Assembly: GCA_963790525.1 (NCBI GenBank)
Contig: CAWBOV010000003.1
Coordinates: 1 to 64,000, forward strand
Direction of reading: 5' to 3'
Length of the DNA: 64,000 bases
Origin: CAWBOV01 sp963790525
GTDB lineage: Bacteria; Actinomycetota; Actinomycetes; Mycobacteriales; Jatrophihabitantaceae
The notes under the pieces were generated by a model. That model ran no database searches and was not told where the DNA came from. It worked only from the letters and a program-made list of their open reading frames with translations. Below are positions 9,677-19,306 of this stretch, piece by piece; the stretch's first letter is position 1; every line of letters starts with the position of its first letter. Made by a program: the position numbers and the translations under genes.

Positions 9677-10348
9677 TTATCTCAGGCGCAGAAGCGTCTT
9701 CGCCAATCCCTCGAGCACCCGAAGGCGGGCCACGTACTCGGCGCGCTCCGGCTGACGTGCGACGAGGCAGTCGACGAGTTCCTGGTGGCCGGCGATCGAT
9801 GTTCGGACATCGTCGTCGCTGAGGAATCCGCCGATGCGATGAACGAAGTAGAAATCGCTGTTGCGCTGGATCTGCTCGGCGAGGCGCGCATTGCCGGAGG
9901 CGGCGACGACGGCATTGTGAAAGTCGTCGTTGTGTTCGATCAGGTGCCCCCGGCTGCTTTCTTGCAGCGCCGAGACGTAGCTTTCATGGATCCGGACGAT
10001 TTCCTTGATCTGCAGGTCCGTGGCCCGCTCGGCCGCCAGGCGGGCCGCGTAACCTTCCAGCGCGGCACGGACTTCGAAGATGTCCTGGATCTCTTGCGGC
10101 GAGTGTTCTCGCACGACCCAGCCCCGACGGAGGCTGATGACCAGGCCGTCCGCGACGAGCTGGGGCATGCTCTCGCGTACCGGGGTGCGGCTGACGTTGA
10201 GCCGCTTGGCGAGGTCGGCTTCGATGAGTCGTTCGTTCGGCCGTATGCGTCCCTCGACGATTGCGCGTCGCAGTTGCTCATAGACCTCGGCGGCGCGATT
10301 GGGTGCGGTGTCCGCGACGGGGGACTCGGCCAGGAACTCGCTAGCCAT
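9677..10348 (-). CDS. GntR-family regulator, FadR/FCD subfamily
   Basis: A 223-aa repressor type. The N-terminal winged helix (AAEVYEQLRRAIVEGRI, then LAKRLNVSRTPVRES) is followed by an all-helical FCD ligand-binding domain with the metal-binding acid and histidine pattern (EHNDDFHNAVVAASGN, later IAGHQELVDCL). It is the last gene of the minus-strand catabolic operon, 44 bases after ridA, and most probably controls that operon through the palindrome upstream of the permease (16960-16995). Ligands of FCD regulators are usually small carboxylic acids; the actual one is unknown. The frame is intact. Confidence 0.85.
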   Translation of the reverse strand: MASEFLAESPVADTAPNRAAEVYEQLRRAIVEGRIRPNERLIEADLAKRLNVSRTPVRESMPQLVADGLVISLRRGWVVREHSPQEIQDIFEVRAALEGYAARLAAERATDLQIKEIVRIHESYVSALQESSRGHLIEHNDDFHNAVVAASGNARLAEQIQRNSDFYFVHRIGGFLSDDDVRTSIAGHQELVDCLVARQPERAEYVARLRVLEGLAKTLLRLR

Positions 10349-10392
10349 GAATTCCCTTCCTCGAGTGCCGTCCGGATGCGCTGCCGGTGAGT

Positions 10393-10773
10393 CTAGTCGG
10401 CGCCTGCGGGAGCTGCCGCGACGAGATCGACCTCGACAAGAATGCCACGTAGTGCCGAGCCGACTGTAGTGCGCGCCGGGTACGGGGCGGAGAAGAACTC
10501 CGTGTACACCTCGTTGAAGGCGGCGAAGTCGGCGATGTCGGCCAGATGTACCTGGACCTTGACCACGTCGTTGCTGGTGCAGCCGCAGCTGCGCAGCACG
10601 GTGATCAGGTTCGTGAGCACCTGGCGGGACTGGGCGACGATACCGTCGACCAGCTGGTCGGTGGCGGGATCGATCGGCCGCTGCCCCGACAGGTAGATGA
10701 GGCCCCCGGCGCTCACGGCGTGCGAGTACGGGCCGCCCGGGGCGGGCGCGTCCTCGGCCAGATGGTGGTGCAT
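10393..10773 (-). CDS. RidA family enamine/imine deaminase
   Basis: A 126-aa member of the RidA/YjgF family, which hydrolyses reactive enamine/imine intermediates released by PLP enzymes. The family hallmarks are PYSHAVSAGGLIYLSGQ near the start, the central LITVLRSCGCTSNDVVKV, and the C-terminal PARTTVGSALRGILVEVD, whose R-T pair sits at the usual carboxylate-binding Arg. Start ATG at 10773 has a good GGAGG five bases upstream; longer starts add unrelated sequence. It sits beside two PLP-enzyme genes, which gives it an obvious job: clearing 2-aminoacrylate or 2-aminocrotonate made by beta-elimination. Confidence 0.85.
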   Translation of the reverse strand: MHHHLAEDAPAPGGPYSHAVSAGGLIYLSGQRPIDPATDQLVDGIVAQSRQVLTNLITVLRSCGCTSNDVVKVQVHLADIADFAAFNEVYTEFFSAPYPARTTVGSALRGILVEVDLVAAAPAGAD

Positions 10774-10816
10774 GGCTTCCTCCTGAAGGGCAGTGTGTGA
10801 CACCGGGTGGGAACGG

Positions 10817-11914
10817 TCATGCCGCTTTGAGGCCGTGACCGGTGAGCGCAACGACGGTGGTGCCGGCGGTGGCCGGTGCCCGGCGCCACGCCGCCCAGGC
10901 GGCAGCACTTGTCGGTTCGACGTAGAAGCCGTTGCGGGCGAGCTCGGCGTGCGCCGCCCCGATGTCCCGTGAGGTTACGACGCACACCCGAATGCGGAAA
11001 TCGCTGAACTGGCTCCGCATCTGTTCGAGTCGGGCGGGGTCACTGATGGCGATGCCTTCGGCCAAGGGCGTGCGGCCCTTGGCCCTCCCGGTGTCGACTG
11101 CTGCGAGCCGGTGCGGTGCCAGTGGCGCATACCCAGCGGCCTGGGCTAGTAGCAGTCGCGGGGCTCGGTCAAGCGACCCGCCGGCTCTGAGCTCCCGTAG
11201 ACCGCGGAGCACGCCGAGTAACAGGCTGCCGCTGCCTACCGGGAGCACCAGAGTCTGCGCGTCGGGCTGTGCGGAGAGAACCTCGTAGACCCATCTCTTG
11301 GTGCCCTCGAGAAAGAACGGGTTGAGCGCGTGACTGGCGTGGAGCGCGCCGGCGCGGGCGGCGTAGTCACTCGCTGCGCGGGTGGCAAGCTCCCGTGGAC
11401 CTGACACTTCGGACAGCTCCGCACCGCAGGCGGCGATCTGGCTGATTTTGTTCGGCGACGTCCCCGCGGGGACGAAGACGCGACAGCGCACGCCGGCGCG
11501 GGCCGCGTGGGCCGCAAGAGCAGCGGCTGCGTTGCCACTGCTGTCGACGACCACCTCGCGGGCGCCCAGTTGCCAGGCCAGCGCCGCAAGCATGTGGGCA
11601 CCGCGGTCCTTGAACGATCCGGTGGGCAGCAGGTGGTCGCATTTGAGCCAGACCTCGCCATCGCCCCGCCATCTCAGAAGCGGGGTCACACCGACGCCCA
11701 GGTCGGCAGCGTCCACCGCCTCGCGCGAGAGCCAGGTCCGAGCGGCGGGAAACCTCTGCCCGGTTTCACTCTCGGCCGGGGAACACAGCGGGAGGTCGAG
11801 CACGCCGCCGCAGTCGCACCGGGTGCGCCGCACGTCGACTGCCAGCGAACGCCGACAGCTGTAGCAGCTGTACCGGACACCGACCGCGATTCCCGGGCGA
11901 GGCACAGAGGTCAC
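10817..11914 (-). CDS. Threonine-synthase-like fold II PLP enzyme
   Basis: A PLP-dependent lyase or synthase of about 365 aa. It starts with a zinc ribbon (YSCYSCRRSL, then CDCGG), as in threonine-synthase-like proteins. The PLP lysine lies in PTGSFKDRG, the SSGN motif is in VVVDSSGNAAAA, and a glycine loop (VLPVGSGSLLLG) binds the cofactor phosphate. The GTG at 11914 (VTSVPRPG) overlaps the end of the upstream gene and is preferred to the 12001 start. The substrate is uncertain: threonine synthase, cysteate synthase and serine/threonine dehydratase-like enzymes share this fold. The catabolic operon setting favours a dehydratase or ammonia-lyase role over biosynthesis. Confidence 0.75.
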   Translation of the reverse strand: MTSVPRPGIAVGVRYSCYSCRRSLAVDVRRTRCDCGGVLDLPLCSPAESETGQRFPAARTWLSREAVDAADLGVGVTPLLRWRGDGEVWLKCDHLLPTGSFKDRGAHMLAALAWQLGAREVVVDSSGNAAAALAAHAARAGVRCRVFVPAGTSPNKISQIAACGAELSEVSGPRELATRAASDYAARAGALHASHALNPFFLEGTKRWVYEVLSAQPDAQTLVLPVGSGSLLLGVLRGLRELRAGGSLDRAPRLLLAQAAGYAPLAPHRLAAVDTGRAKGRTPLAEGIAISDPARLEQMRSQFSDFRIRVCVVTSRDIGAAHAELARNGFYVEPTSAAAWAAWRRAPATAGTTVVALTGHGLKAA

Positions 11915-13059
11915 AAGCTGTGCCGCATCGCTTCCACTGCGATGCGCTCGACCACGCGCCCGCCACGGACACCATAGATTTCGGGTTGCAGATCCATCCA
12001 CACGCAGATGTGGATCGGAAGGATCCTCAGACGATCGCCGACACTGACCAGCTCGGGAGCCCCGGGCAGGGTCAGGACACCGTGCTCCTCCGACATCCGG
12101 GTGAATCTGGCGTGCGGGTATTCAGCCGGGTAGCCGCTGCCGTACTGAACGTCGCGGCTGGTTGTCAATGATTTGCTGCCGGCGTCCAACGTGACTCGTG
12201 ACCCGTTCATGCTGACGACAGTCGTCAGCATGCTTGCCGCGATGTGCTCCGGCCCGCAGGCGAACCTCCCCAACGTGCGCAGGTCGTTGTAGACGTACGT
12301 TCCCGGGCGAATCTCGGTGATCCCGTCGGATCGACGCAGGTAGCGGCTGGTGATCGTGGAACCGGCCGAGACGACAGGAACATCCAGACCCGCACTTTCG
12401 AGGTCTTCCCGGACGCCCCCCATGACGGCGGCCTCGCCCCGCGCGACCTCGGTGATCTCCTCCCGCGTCGCCGCGTCGTGCGCATGGCCGGCGTGGGTCA
12501 TGATGCCGAGGAACTCGAGACCGTCGGCCCGGCAACATCGAGAGCGACCGTCGCCACCTGGCGCGGCTCGGCCCCACCCGATGCATGCCGGTATCGACAT
12601 CCACCAGAACCCGGATGCTGACGCCGAGGGACTTGGCGTAGCGGCGGTATCCCTCCGTGACCTCAAGCGAATCGGTCACGAAGGTGAGTCGACTGTCGCC
12701 TGCAGAGCGGTCCAGGCGTTCGAGCTTGCGCTGGCCGACAGCGGGTATGCGACGAGCACGTCCTCGGCTTCGGTGCCTGCCATCACCGCCGCTTCTGATC
12801 CGGTGGCGACGCACACCCCGTGGGCACCGGAGCGCAGCTGCCGATCAGCGATCGTGAGGCTCTTGTGTGACTTCACATGCGGCCGCAGCGTGAAGCCCTC
12901 CGCGTCGGCGAACGCCTGCATGTCCGCGATGTTGGCCTCGACGACATCGAGATCGACGAGGACGGCAGGGGTGTCGAGGTCGCTGTCGTCCAGATCGATC
13001 GGCAGCGCGATGTCGCTGCGGAGTGGGGCCGGTACCGCCTCGACAGGGCCTGCCGTCAC
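11911..13059 (-). CDS. D-threonine aldolase / D-serine dehydratase-like fold III PLP enzyme
   Basis: An alanine-racemase-fold enzyme of the D-threonine aldolase/DSD1 family, which cleaves or dehydrates D-3-hydroxy amino acids using PLP and a divalent metal. The PLP lysine is in RPHVKSHKS near residue 60. The C-terminal metal ligands His and Cys appear in LPIHICVWMDL. The GTG at 13059 overlaps the stop of the aldehyde dehydrogenase gene (TGA 13058-13056). Frame changes are needed near 12710 and 12540, and total length (383 codons) equals that of intact family members. Aldolase and dehydratase cannot be separated by eye. With an aldehyde dehydrogenase next door, an aldolase that yields glycine plus an aldehyde is attractive. 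Confidence 0.75.
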
Positions 13060-14483
13060 AGGGCCACGACCGCCGTCTTGATCTGACCGAACCCGCGCAG
13101 CCCTTCGGCGCCCTTCTCGCGGCCGTGCCCGGAACGCTTGAAGCCACCGAAGGGAAGTTCCACGCCGCCCGAGGCGCCGTAGGTGTTGACGAACACCTGC
13201 CCGGACACGACGTCGCGAATCATGCGGTGGGCCGTCGACACGTTTGTCGTCCAGACCCCGGCGACGAGCCCGTAGTCGGTGCCGTTGGCCAGGGCCACAG
13301 CCTCGTCGGCGTCGGCGAAGCGGCTGACCACGAGTACCGGACCGAAGATCTCCTCCTGGGCGAGCCTGCCTGCCGGGTCGACGTCGTCGATCAGGGTCGG
13401 CTGACGTAAAAGCCGTCACCGAGCTCGCCACCGTTGAGCGGACTTGCCGCCGAAGCGGATCTTGCCCTCGGTCTCGGCGAGTTCCAGGTAGCCGAGCACC
13501 CGCGCAGCGCTGGTCGGCCGAGATCAGCGGGCCCAGCGTGGGGTCGCTGAGCGCCGGGCCGATGTCGACGCCTCGAAGGCGGTGACCAGGCGGGTGACGA
13601 GCTCGTCGTGGACGCTGTCCTCGACGAGCAGACGCGCGCCTGCCGAGCAGGTCTGGCCCGCGTTCTGCAGGATCGCGTTGACGATGACCGGCACGGCCCG
13701 GTCGAGGTCGGCGTCGGCGAAGACGATGTTCGGCGATTTGCCGCCGAGCTCCATGGTCACCGGGATGACGCGGTCGGCCGCGGCGTGGCTGATCAGCTTG
13801 CCCACCTCGACCGACCCGGTGAAGGAGATGTGGTCGATGCCGGGTGGGAAGTCAGGGCTGCGCCGGTCGTCTCGCCGTAGCCGGTGACGACGTTGAACAG
13901 GCCGGGGGCGAGGCCGGCCTCCAGGCCGAGTTCGGCCATGTGCAGCGCGGTGAGCGGCGTCTCCTCGGCGGGCTTGAGGACGCAGGCGTTACCCATCGCC
14001 AGCGACGGCGCGATGGAGCGCGCGAGGATCTGCAGCGGGTAGTTCCACGGCGTGATGTGCGCCGGTGACACCGTGCGGTTCCCACCGGCTGTAGATCAGG
14101 GTGTCGTCATTGAGGGGAATGGTCGTGCCGTAGAAGGTCTCGATCGCGCTGGCATAGAAGTCGAAGTAGCGCACGGTGATCTCGGTGTCGCGGCGGGCCT
14201 GCTTCAGGGGCTTGCCGGTCTGGCGAGCTTCGAGTTCGGCGAGCTGGTCGAGATCACGTTCGACCAGCTGCCCGATGGTGCGCAGGATGCGTGCGCGCTC
14301 GGCGGTGGCTACCCGTCGCCAGCTCGCTCCGGCGCTGCGGGCCGCGGCGACCGCCTCGTCGACCTCGGCCTCTGCGCAGTGAGCCGTCTCGGCGAAGACG
14401 TGCCCGGTAGAGGGGTCGACGACCGGCACGCCGGTCTCGGTGTGCACGCGCTTGCCATTGATGAGTGCGCCTGCCTGATGCAT
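13056..14483 (-). CDS. NAD(P)-dependent aldehyde dehydrogenase
   Basis: Oxidises an aldehyde to the acid. Conserved pieces in order: an N-terminal GALINGKRVHTETG, the Asn-containing ITPWNYPLQ, the general-base Glu in VTMELGGKSPN, the catalytic Cys in NAGQTCSAGAR, and the C-terminal PFGGFKRSGHGREKG. The length (1428 bases, 476 codons) is that of an intact family member, but frame changes are needed near 14075, 13850, 13560 and 13400. The start ATG at 14483 gives MHQAGALING. It lies 51 bases downstream of the SDR gene and overlaps the next gene. It could oxidise the aldehyde released by the aldolase-like product of that gene. Confidence 0.85.
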
Positions 14484-14534
14484 GAGTGATTTCCGTTCCT
14501 TTGGTGCGAGTGGGGTGGAAGGTGTCGGACGCCG

Positions 14535-15293
14535 TCACTGGGCGGTGAAGCCACCGTCGATCATGAGGCAGCTGCCGACGGCGAACGAGCTGTCGTCACT
14601 GGCGAGCCACAATGCGCCGTGGGCGACCTCGCGAGGGTCGGCCACCCGCATGATCGGTGCCCAGGTGGCCTGGTCGGCGGCCGTCTTGGCGGGGTCGACA
14701 CTGTTGTCGACCTCGGCCTGCAGCAGCGGCGTCCGGGTGATGCCGGGGCAGAGAGCGTTCACCCGGATGCCGTAGCGGATCAGGTCGAGCGCGATGGACT
14801 TGGTGAACATGATGACCGCACCCTTGCTGGCGTTGTAGGCCGGAGATTCGGGCACAGCGACGATGCCCATCTCCGATCCCGAGCGTGACGATCGAGCCGG
14901 CCCCTGCGCCTTCATCGTGCGGTACGGAGTGCTTGACGAGGGTGTACATGCCCTTGACGTTGGTGGTCAGGACGCGGTCCCACTCGTCCTCGTCCAGCAG
15001 CTCGATGGGCATGACGCTCGTGATGCCGGCATTGCAGACGAGGATGTCGAGGCGCCGAGTCGCTCACGGTCGGCCGCGACCATGCGGCGGCGTCGTCCAT
15101 GCTGCGACGTCGCCGAGCACCCCGCTGATCTGGCCGTATCCGGGAGTTCCTGCGACCGCGTGCTCCAGCGGGTCGCGTTGATGTCGCTGATCACGACCCG
15201 TGCGCCCTCCTCGAGGAACAGCTGCGCGATCGCCTTGCCGATGCCGGATGCGCCACCGGAGATGAGCGCTGTCTTTCCGTCGAGCCGTGCCAT
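14535..15293 (-). CDS. Short-chain dehydrogenase/reductase
   Basis: A classical SDR of about 252 aa with the Rossmann motif SGGASGIGKAI after MARLDGKTALI and the catalytic YNASKGA, ending in SCLMIDGGFTAQ as many 3-oxoacyl or alcohol dehydrogenase-type SDRs do. ATG at 15293 has GGAG-type sequence upstream. Frame changes are needed near 15160, 15060 and 14880. As second gene of the permease-led operon it could oxidise the hydroxyl of the imported compound before carbon-carbon cleavage. The exact substrate cannot be deduced. Confidence 0.8.
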
Positions 15294-15367
15294 GGGTATC
15301 TCCTCTTTGTCGTGTCCGGCGTGGCCCGGCCACACCGTCGCCGCGGGCGAGATGTGGCCGGGGTCGA

Positions 15368-16880
15368 TCAGGCCACTCTGTTCGTGCGGGGGCCGGCGGT
15401 GCTCGTGAGAGGCCGCGTGGCTCGGGCAGTAGATCCTGGGCCTCGGGCAATGCCTCGGCCTCCAGGAACAGGACCTGTCCGATCCGCTCCAGCGCCGGGG
15501 ATCCGCGGCTTTGAGGACGTTCCCCAGACGGCTGACACGACGACCACGGCGATGATGATCAGCGGCGAACACGTTCAGCGGGGACGTGGGCCAGGGGTGG
15601 ATGTTGAGGTAGATGCCGCCACGAACGTCGCTGACGAGAGGGCCGGGAACACCGCGTGCAGCAGCACGAGAACTCGCCGGGTGACGCTTGCGCATGAAGA
15701 CCGGTAGAGCGACATTGGTGACGATGAAGATCGGGAAGGATGCCGAGTGAGGACAGGTAACCCAGGATGCCAAAGGCGGCCATCGGTCCCCATGCCGGCT
15801 CCGGCGATCAGTCCGACGATCAGGGTGCCGACGAGTAGGTCGATGATAGCGACGTGCGGCGTGTGGTGGCTCGGGTGTGTGCGGCCAAGGGCGATGGGCA
15901 GCAGTCCGTCCCGGCCGAGCGAGTACAGCACGCGGAAGTTCGCGGTGTGGATCGCCAGGAGGACGGCGATCAGGGCGGAGATCGCGGCAAGGTCGACCAG
16001 GTCGCCATACCACGAGCCGATGTAGCGCAGCGCCAGATCGTGCAGCGGAGCGGACGAGTCGCGAGCTTGTCCATGTGGTTCGCTCCGAAGCCGACGATGA
16101 TGGAGTACATCGCGAACGTGAACCAGGCACTGCGCAGCAGCACCGAGCCGATCAGCGCGATGGGCAGATTACGCCGCGGGTTCCGGACCTCTTCTGCCAC
16201 GGTCGGAGCAGGACTCGAAGCCAAAGAACGCGAGCACGATGAACACGAATGCCTGGCCGAGACCGCCGGCTCCGTGGGCGGAGTGGCTCGGGTGTGAAGG
16301 CTTGCGGCAGCTGCCCGTCGTCGCCGCCCTTGAACACGATCAGCAGCAGCAGCACTCGCGACGATCATGACTTCGGCGATCAGGAACACGATGCTGAACT
16401 GCATCGACGTGTGGACGGAGAACCAGGCGAGGGCGCCGACGGCGACGACGATGAAGGTCATCAGGATCCACCAAGGGATCTCGACACCGAAGTCGTTTGC
16501 AGAGCATCGCTGAACGAAACCGCCGAAGAGGTTGGTGTTGAGGGGCTCTGCAGCGCGTAGGCGAACATGCAGAGCATGCCCGCGACGAACCCGGCTCGGC
16601 CGTCCCAAGGGACGGCAGATGAACTTGTAGAAGTCGCCGGCCGAGGTCACCCGCTTGGTGAACTGCGCCAGCGTCAGCGCCATCAGGGCGATCCCAGCGT
16701 TCCCAAGATGAACGTGAACGGCGAGAACGCCGGCTTAGCCGCGATCAGCGCCGAGATGAAGATGACGCCGATCGTCGGGGAGATGAAGGCCAGCGACATC
16801 GCCAAGGCGCTCGGCAGCCCCAGGGCGTTGCGCTTGAGCTGGTTCTTCGATTCCGCATGAACTGCCTGTTCAGCGACCAT
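15368..16880 (-). CDS. APC-family amino acid permease, heavily frame-disrupted
   Basis: A polytopic transporter heading the catabolic operon. The start MVAEQAVHAESKNQLKRNA leads into the first APC helix (ALAMSLAFISPTIGVIF). Later segments include LALTLAQFTKRVTSAGDFYK, IPWWILMTFIVVAVGALAW, EEVRNPRRNLPIALIGSV and MLYSLGRDGLLP, which place it in the amino acid/polyamine family. At least six frame changes are needed (near 16690, 16600, 16360, 16200, 16020 and 15760), the highest density in the window. The 3' end is therefore uncertain; 15368 is the first stop in the frame that seems to continue. It likely imports the amino acid degraded by the downstream enzymes. Confidence 0.65.
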
Positions 16881-17338
16881 GTGCCCCTCCGGGGGAAGAC
16901 TGCAAATTTGGCGCCCCGGCGGACAACGGGTTCCACGGCCGTGTCGCTGATTCTGACGGATTGCATGCAGAAGTCAATACCTTTCTGCATGCAATAGTTG
17001 TGTGCAGCCGATATGCGACGTGATCGAGGGGTGGGGTTCAGTCTGAATGTCCGGGATCCGGTCGCCGCGTTGCGGGAAGCGCGCCGGTGCTCAAACCGGG
17101 CGGCGCGTCGATCATCGACATCGACGCGTCTACGCCACGGGCGTCCCGACTTCGCCGATGCGATATCGCCCGGAGCCGCGGCCGCGTGATCTCGGACGTC
17201 CAGGCCGCCGCGCAAGAACAACAGAGTTGAGGTCCCGACTCCGCACGGGGGAGGGGCGCCGGGACCGTGTCGATGGTGGGCCACCCGGCCCCGCGTACGC
17301 AAACCTGTGCAAGCGCGCCAGGACGCGGTGCGTCAGCC
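16881..17338. other. Intergenic region holding the operon control region
   Basis: No credible gene. It contains the inverted repeat at 16960-16995 and the 5' leader of the permease-led operon on one side. On the other side it is the downstream flank of the kinase gene. No terminator hairpin with a clear stem was picked out by eye in the high-GC part (17100-17330). Confidence 0.5.
16960..16995. promoter_or_regulatory. Perfect 13-bp inverted repeat, probable GntR operator
   Basis: ATTGCATGCAGAA (16960-16972) is repeated in exact inverse as TTCTGCATGCAAT (16983-16995), with a 10-base spacer. Each arm itself contains the 8-bp palindrome TGCATGCA (16962-16969, 16986-16993). It lies about 80 bases upstream of the permease start at 16880. 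FCD-type GntR regulators bind short palindromes, and the operon's own last gene encodes one. Confidence 0.6.
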
Positions 17339-18613
17339 CTACCCGCGACCTTTCGGGGGATGCGTCTTCGTCGGCTTGACTTTGGGCGGCTTGGTCCGGG
17401 CGTGCCCCGGCGGTTTGGCCCCGGGCGGCGTGGCCGACGCCTTCGTGGTCGATGCGCTGACCCGGGTGATGGTGGGGTGGGTGGACGCGCTGGTGCGTCG
17501 CGCGGTCGACTGCGACGAGACGGCCGTGCTTCCCCCGACACCGCTCTGGCCGGTCGGCGCTGGTCTGTGTCTGACTCGGGACGGTCGATGTCGTCACCGT
17601 GGTGCTCGCGCCCGAACCGTCGTGCAACCCGAACCCCACAGCCAGCCCGGCCCCGAGGCAGATCAGAGCGGCCGTTCCGGCAACCATCATCGCCCTGCGC
17701 GAGATGCGCGTACGCGAGGGGATCGGCAGGACCGTGGTCGGAGACGCGGTCGGCGGGCTGCGCGCCACCGAGCATCCGATCGACCTCGTTCGCGGTCGGT
17801 CGCGCTGACGGATCGCGGTCCGTCATCGCCGACAGCAGGTCCGCCCAGCCGCTCCCGAACTGCGCCGGGATCTCGGGCGGCCGGTTGAGCCGGGCAAGCG
17901 CGGCCTCGACGCCCACGCCCGGGTAGGCCACCTGCCCGGTCAGGCACTCGATCAGGACGAGGCCCAGGGAGTAGACGTCGCTGGGCGGTCCTCCCGGATC
18001 GCCGGTGACCTGTTCGGGGCTGATGTAGTTGGCGGTACCGACCGTCAGTCCCGTGGTCGTGACGCGCGCGCCGGTCAGGAGCCTGGCGATGCCGAAGTCA
18101 GCGAGCTTCGCCGCGAACGGCGCGTCCCTGCCGACCGAGGTGTCCAGCAGGATGTTGCCGGGCTTGACGTCCCGATGCACGATCCCCTGCTCGTGCACGT
18201 AGCCGAGGGTCGCGGCGATCTCTCTGCCCAGCAGGGTCGCGGACGAGGTCGTCCAGCGCCCCCTGGGAAAGGCGCGCGGCCAGGGTCGGGCCCGGAACCA
18301 GTTCCATGACGAGGAAGGGCAGCGTGTGCGGCCCGGCGCCGCTCTCTCCGGCGTCGAACACGGTGACCAGGCCCGGGTTGCGCAGCGACGACAGCATCCT
18401 GATCTCACCCTCGACGCGGGCCCTGTCGGCATCGGTGGCCGCGGAGTAGCGGAAGACCTTCACCGCGACGGAGCGGTGGAGCATCGTGTCCTCGGCGCGG
18501 TACACGTCAGCCATGCCACCCCGGCCGAGGCAATCGCCGAGGTGGTAGCGGCCGGCGAGGGTGCTTCCGGTCGTGGGCGCAGGCTCGAACGATGGCTCTG
18601 CCCTATCGCTCAT
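17339..18613 (-). CDS. PknB-type Ser/Thr protein kinase with one transmembrane helix
   Basis: A receptor-like kinase without PASTA repeats. Kinase motifs in order: glycine loop LGRGGMADVYRAED, lysine VAVKVF, catalytic loop IVHRDVKPGNILLD, ADFGIARL and the activation segment GTANYISPEQ. After the kinase domain comes a transmembrane helix (AMMVAGTAALICLGAGLAV) and a Thr/Pro/Lys-rich tail ending KPTKTHPPKGRG, which would lie outside the membrane. Frame changes are needed near 18245, 17700 and 17560. The stop at 17339-17341 is taken from the Lys/Pro-rich frame. The start at 18613 (MSDRAEP) is the first ATG with a partial ribosome site. The target is unknown. Confidence 0.8.
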
Positions 18614-18871
18614 GACCTGCCGTTCGTCGTCCAGTGGGGGAGTCGCCCCCAAGGTCGACACTGCCGAATTCTATGGCGCGGCCGCCGGTGGCACGAGTTG
18701 GCGGCGAGCGTCGGGCGTGACGCGATCCTGTGCCGGAAGATACGCGCGCGGACACCTCTGACTTGCCAGTCATCTCCGCGCAAGCTATACATGGCGAGCG
18801 ATGCGTTTTCGGGGGACAACGCAAGCTCTTCCTCTCTCTCGGTGCGCGTTGACCAGCTACGGGGAGACGCC

Positions 18872-19255
18872 ATGATCGTTGTCGAAACACTGCACGCACG
18901 TCCGCTCAGTGACGCCCGGGTGTCGCCGTGCTGCGGGCGGACTGTCGATCAGCTGCCGCCGTACGACCGCATCGCCGCCGAGGCCGATCTCGTCACCTGT
19001 GGACACCTCTCCGTCGGGACGAGCGCGCGGGTCGATCGGCGGCCCGAACCTCGCAACGCAGAGCACGAACGGACCGTCTTCGCGATCGCCGCGGCGGTCG
19101 CGTCCACCAGCCAGGGCGCGGTAACGGTGCCACGCGCGTTCGACAACGTGCACCGCGCGCTCCGTCAGCTGGCGCCTACCTCCGGAGTGCCGGACGTCTG
19201 GACGGCCGCCCTCATGGTCGAGGTCACCGCGCTCGCCCAAGAACTCTGTCGGTGA
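18872..19255 (+). CDS. Small conserved actinobacterial protein with CC-x(n)-C motif
   Basis: A soluble 127-aa protein. Its first half resembles short actinobacterial proteins of unknown function carrying CCGRTVDQLPPYDRI followed by DLVTCGH, an arrangement that could bind a metal. The second half is helical (TVFAIAAAVASTSQGAV and LMVEVTALAQEL). The ATG at 18872 is preceded by GGGGAG. It is transcribed away from the kinase gene, and the 258 bases between them presumably hold both promoters. No function can be assigned. Confidence 0.6.
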   Translation: MIVVETLHARPLSDARVSPCCGRTVDQLPPYDRIAAEADLVTCGHLSVGTSARVDRRPEPRNAEHERTVFAIAAAVASTSQGAVTVPRAFDNVHRALRQLAPTSGVPDVWTAALMVEVTALAQELCR

Positions 19256-19306
19256 CCGCAGCCCGCTGATGGGTGGAGTCGGCTGGGCCTCCGCCCGCTC
19301 GGCTCG

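Noticed and set aside
9605..9822. Small plus-strand frame before the GntR gene
   Set aside because: Overlaps the GntR C-terminus and has low-complexity Arg/Pro-rich content.
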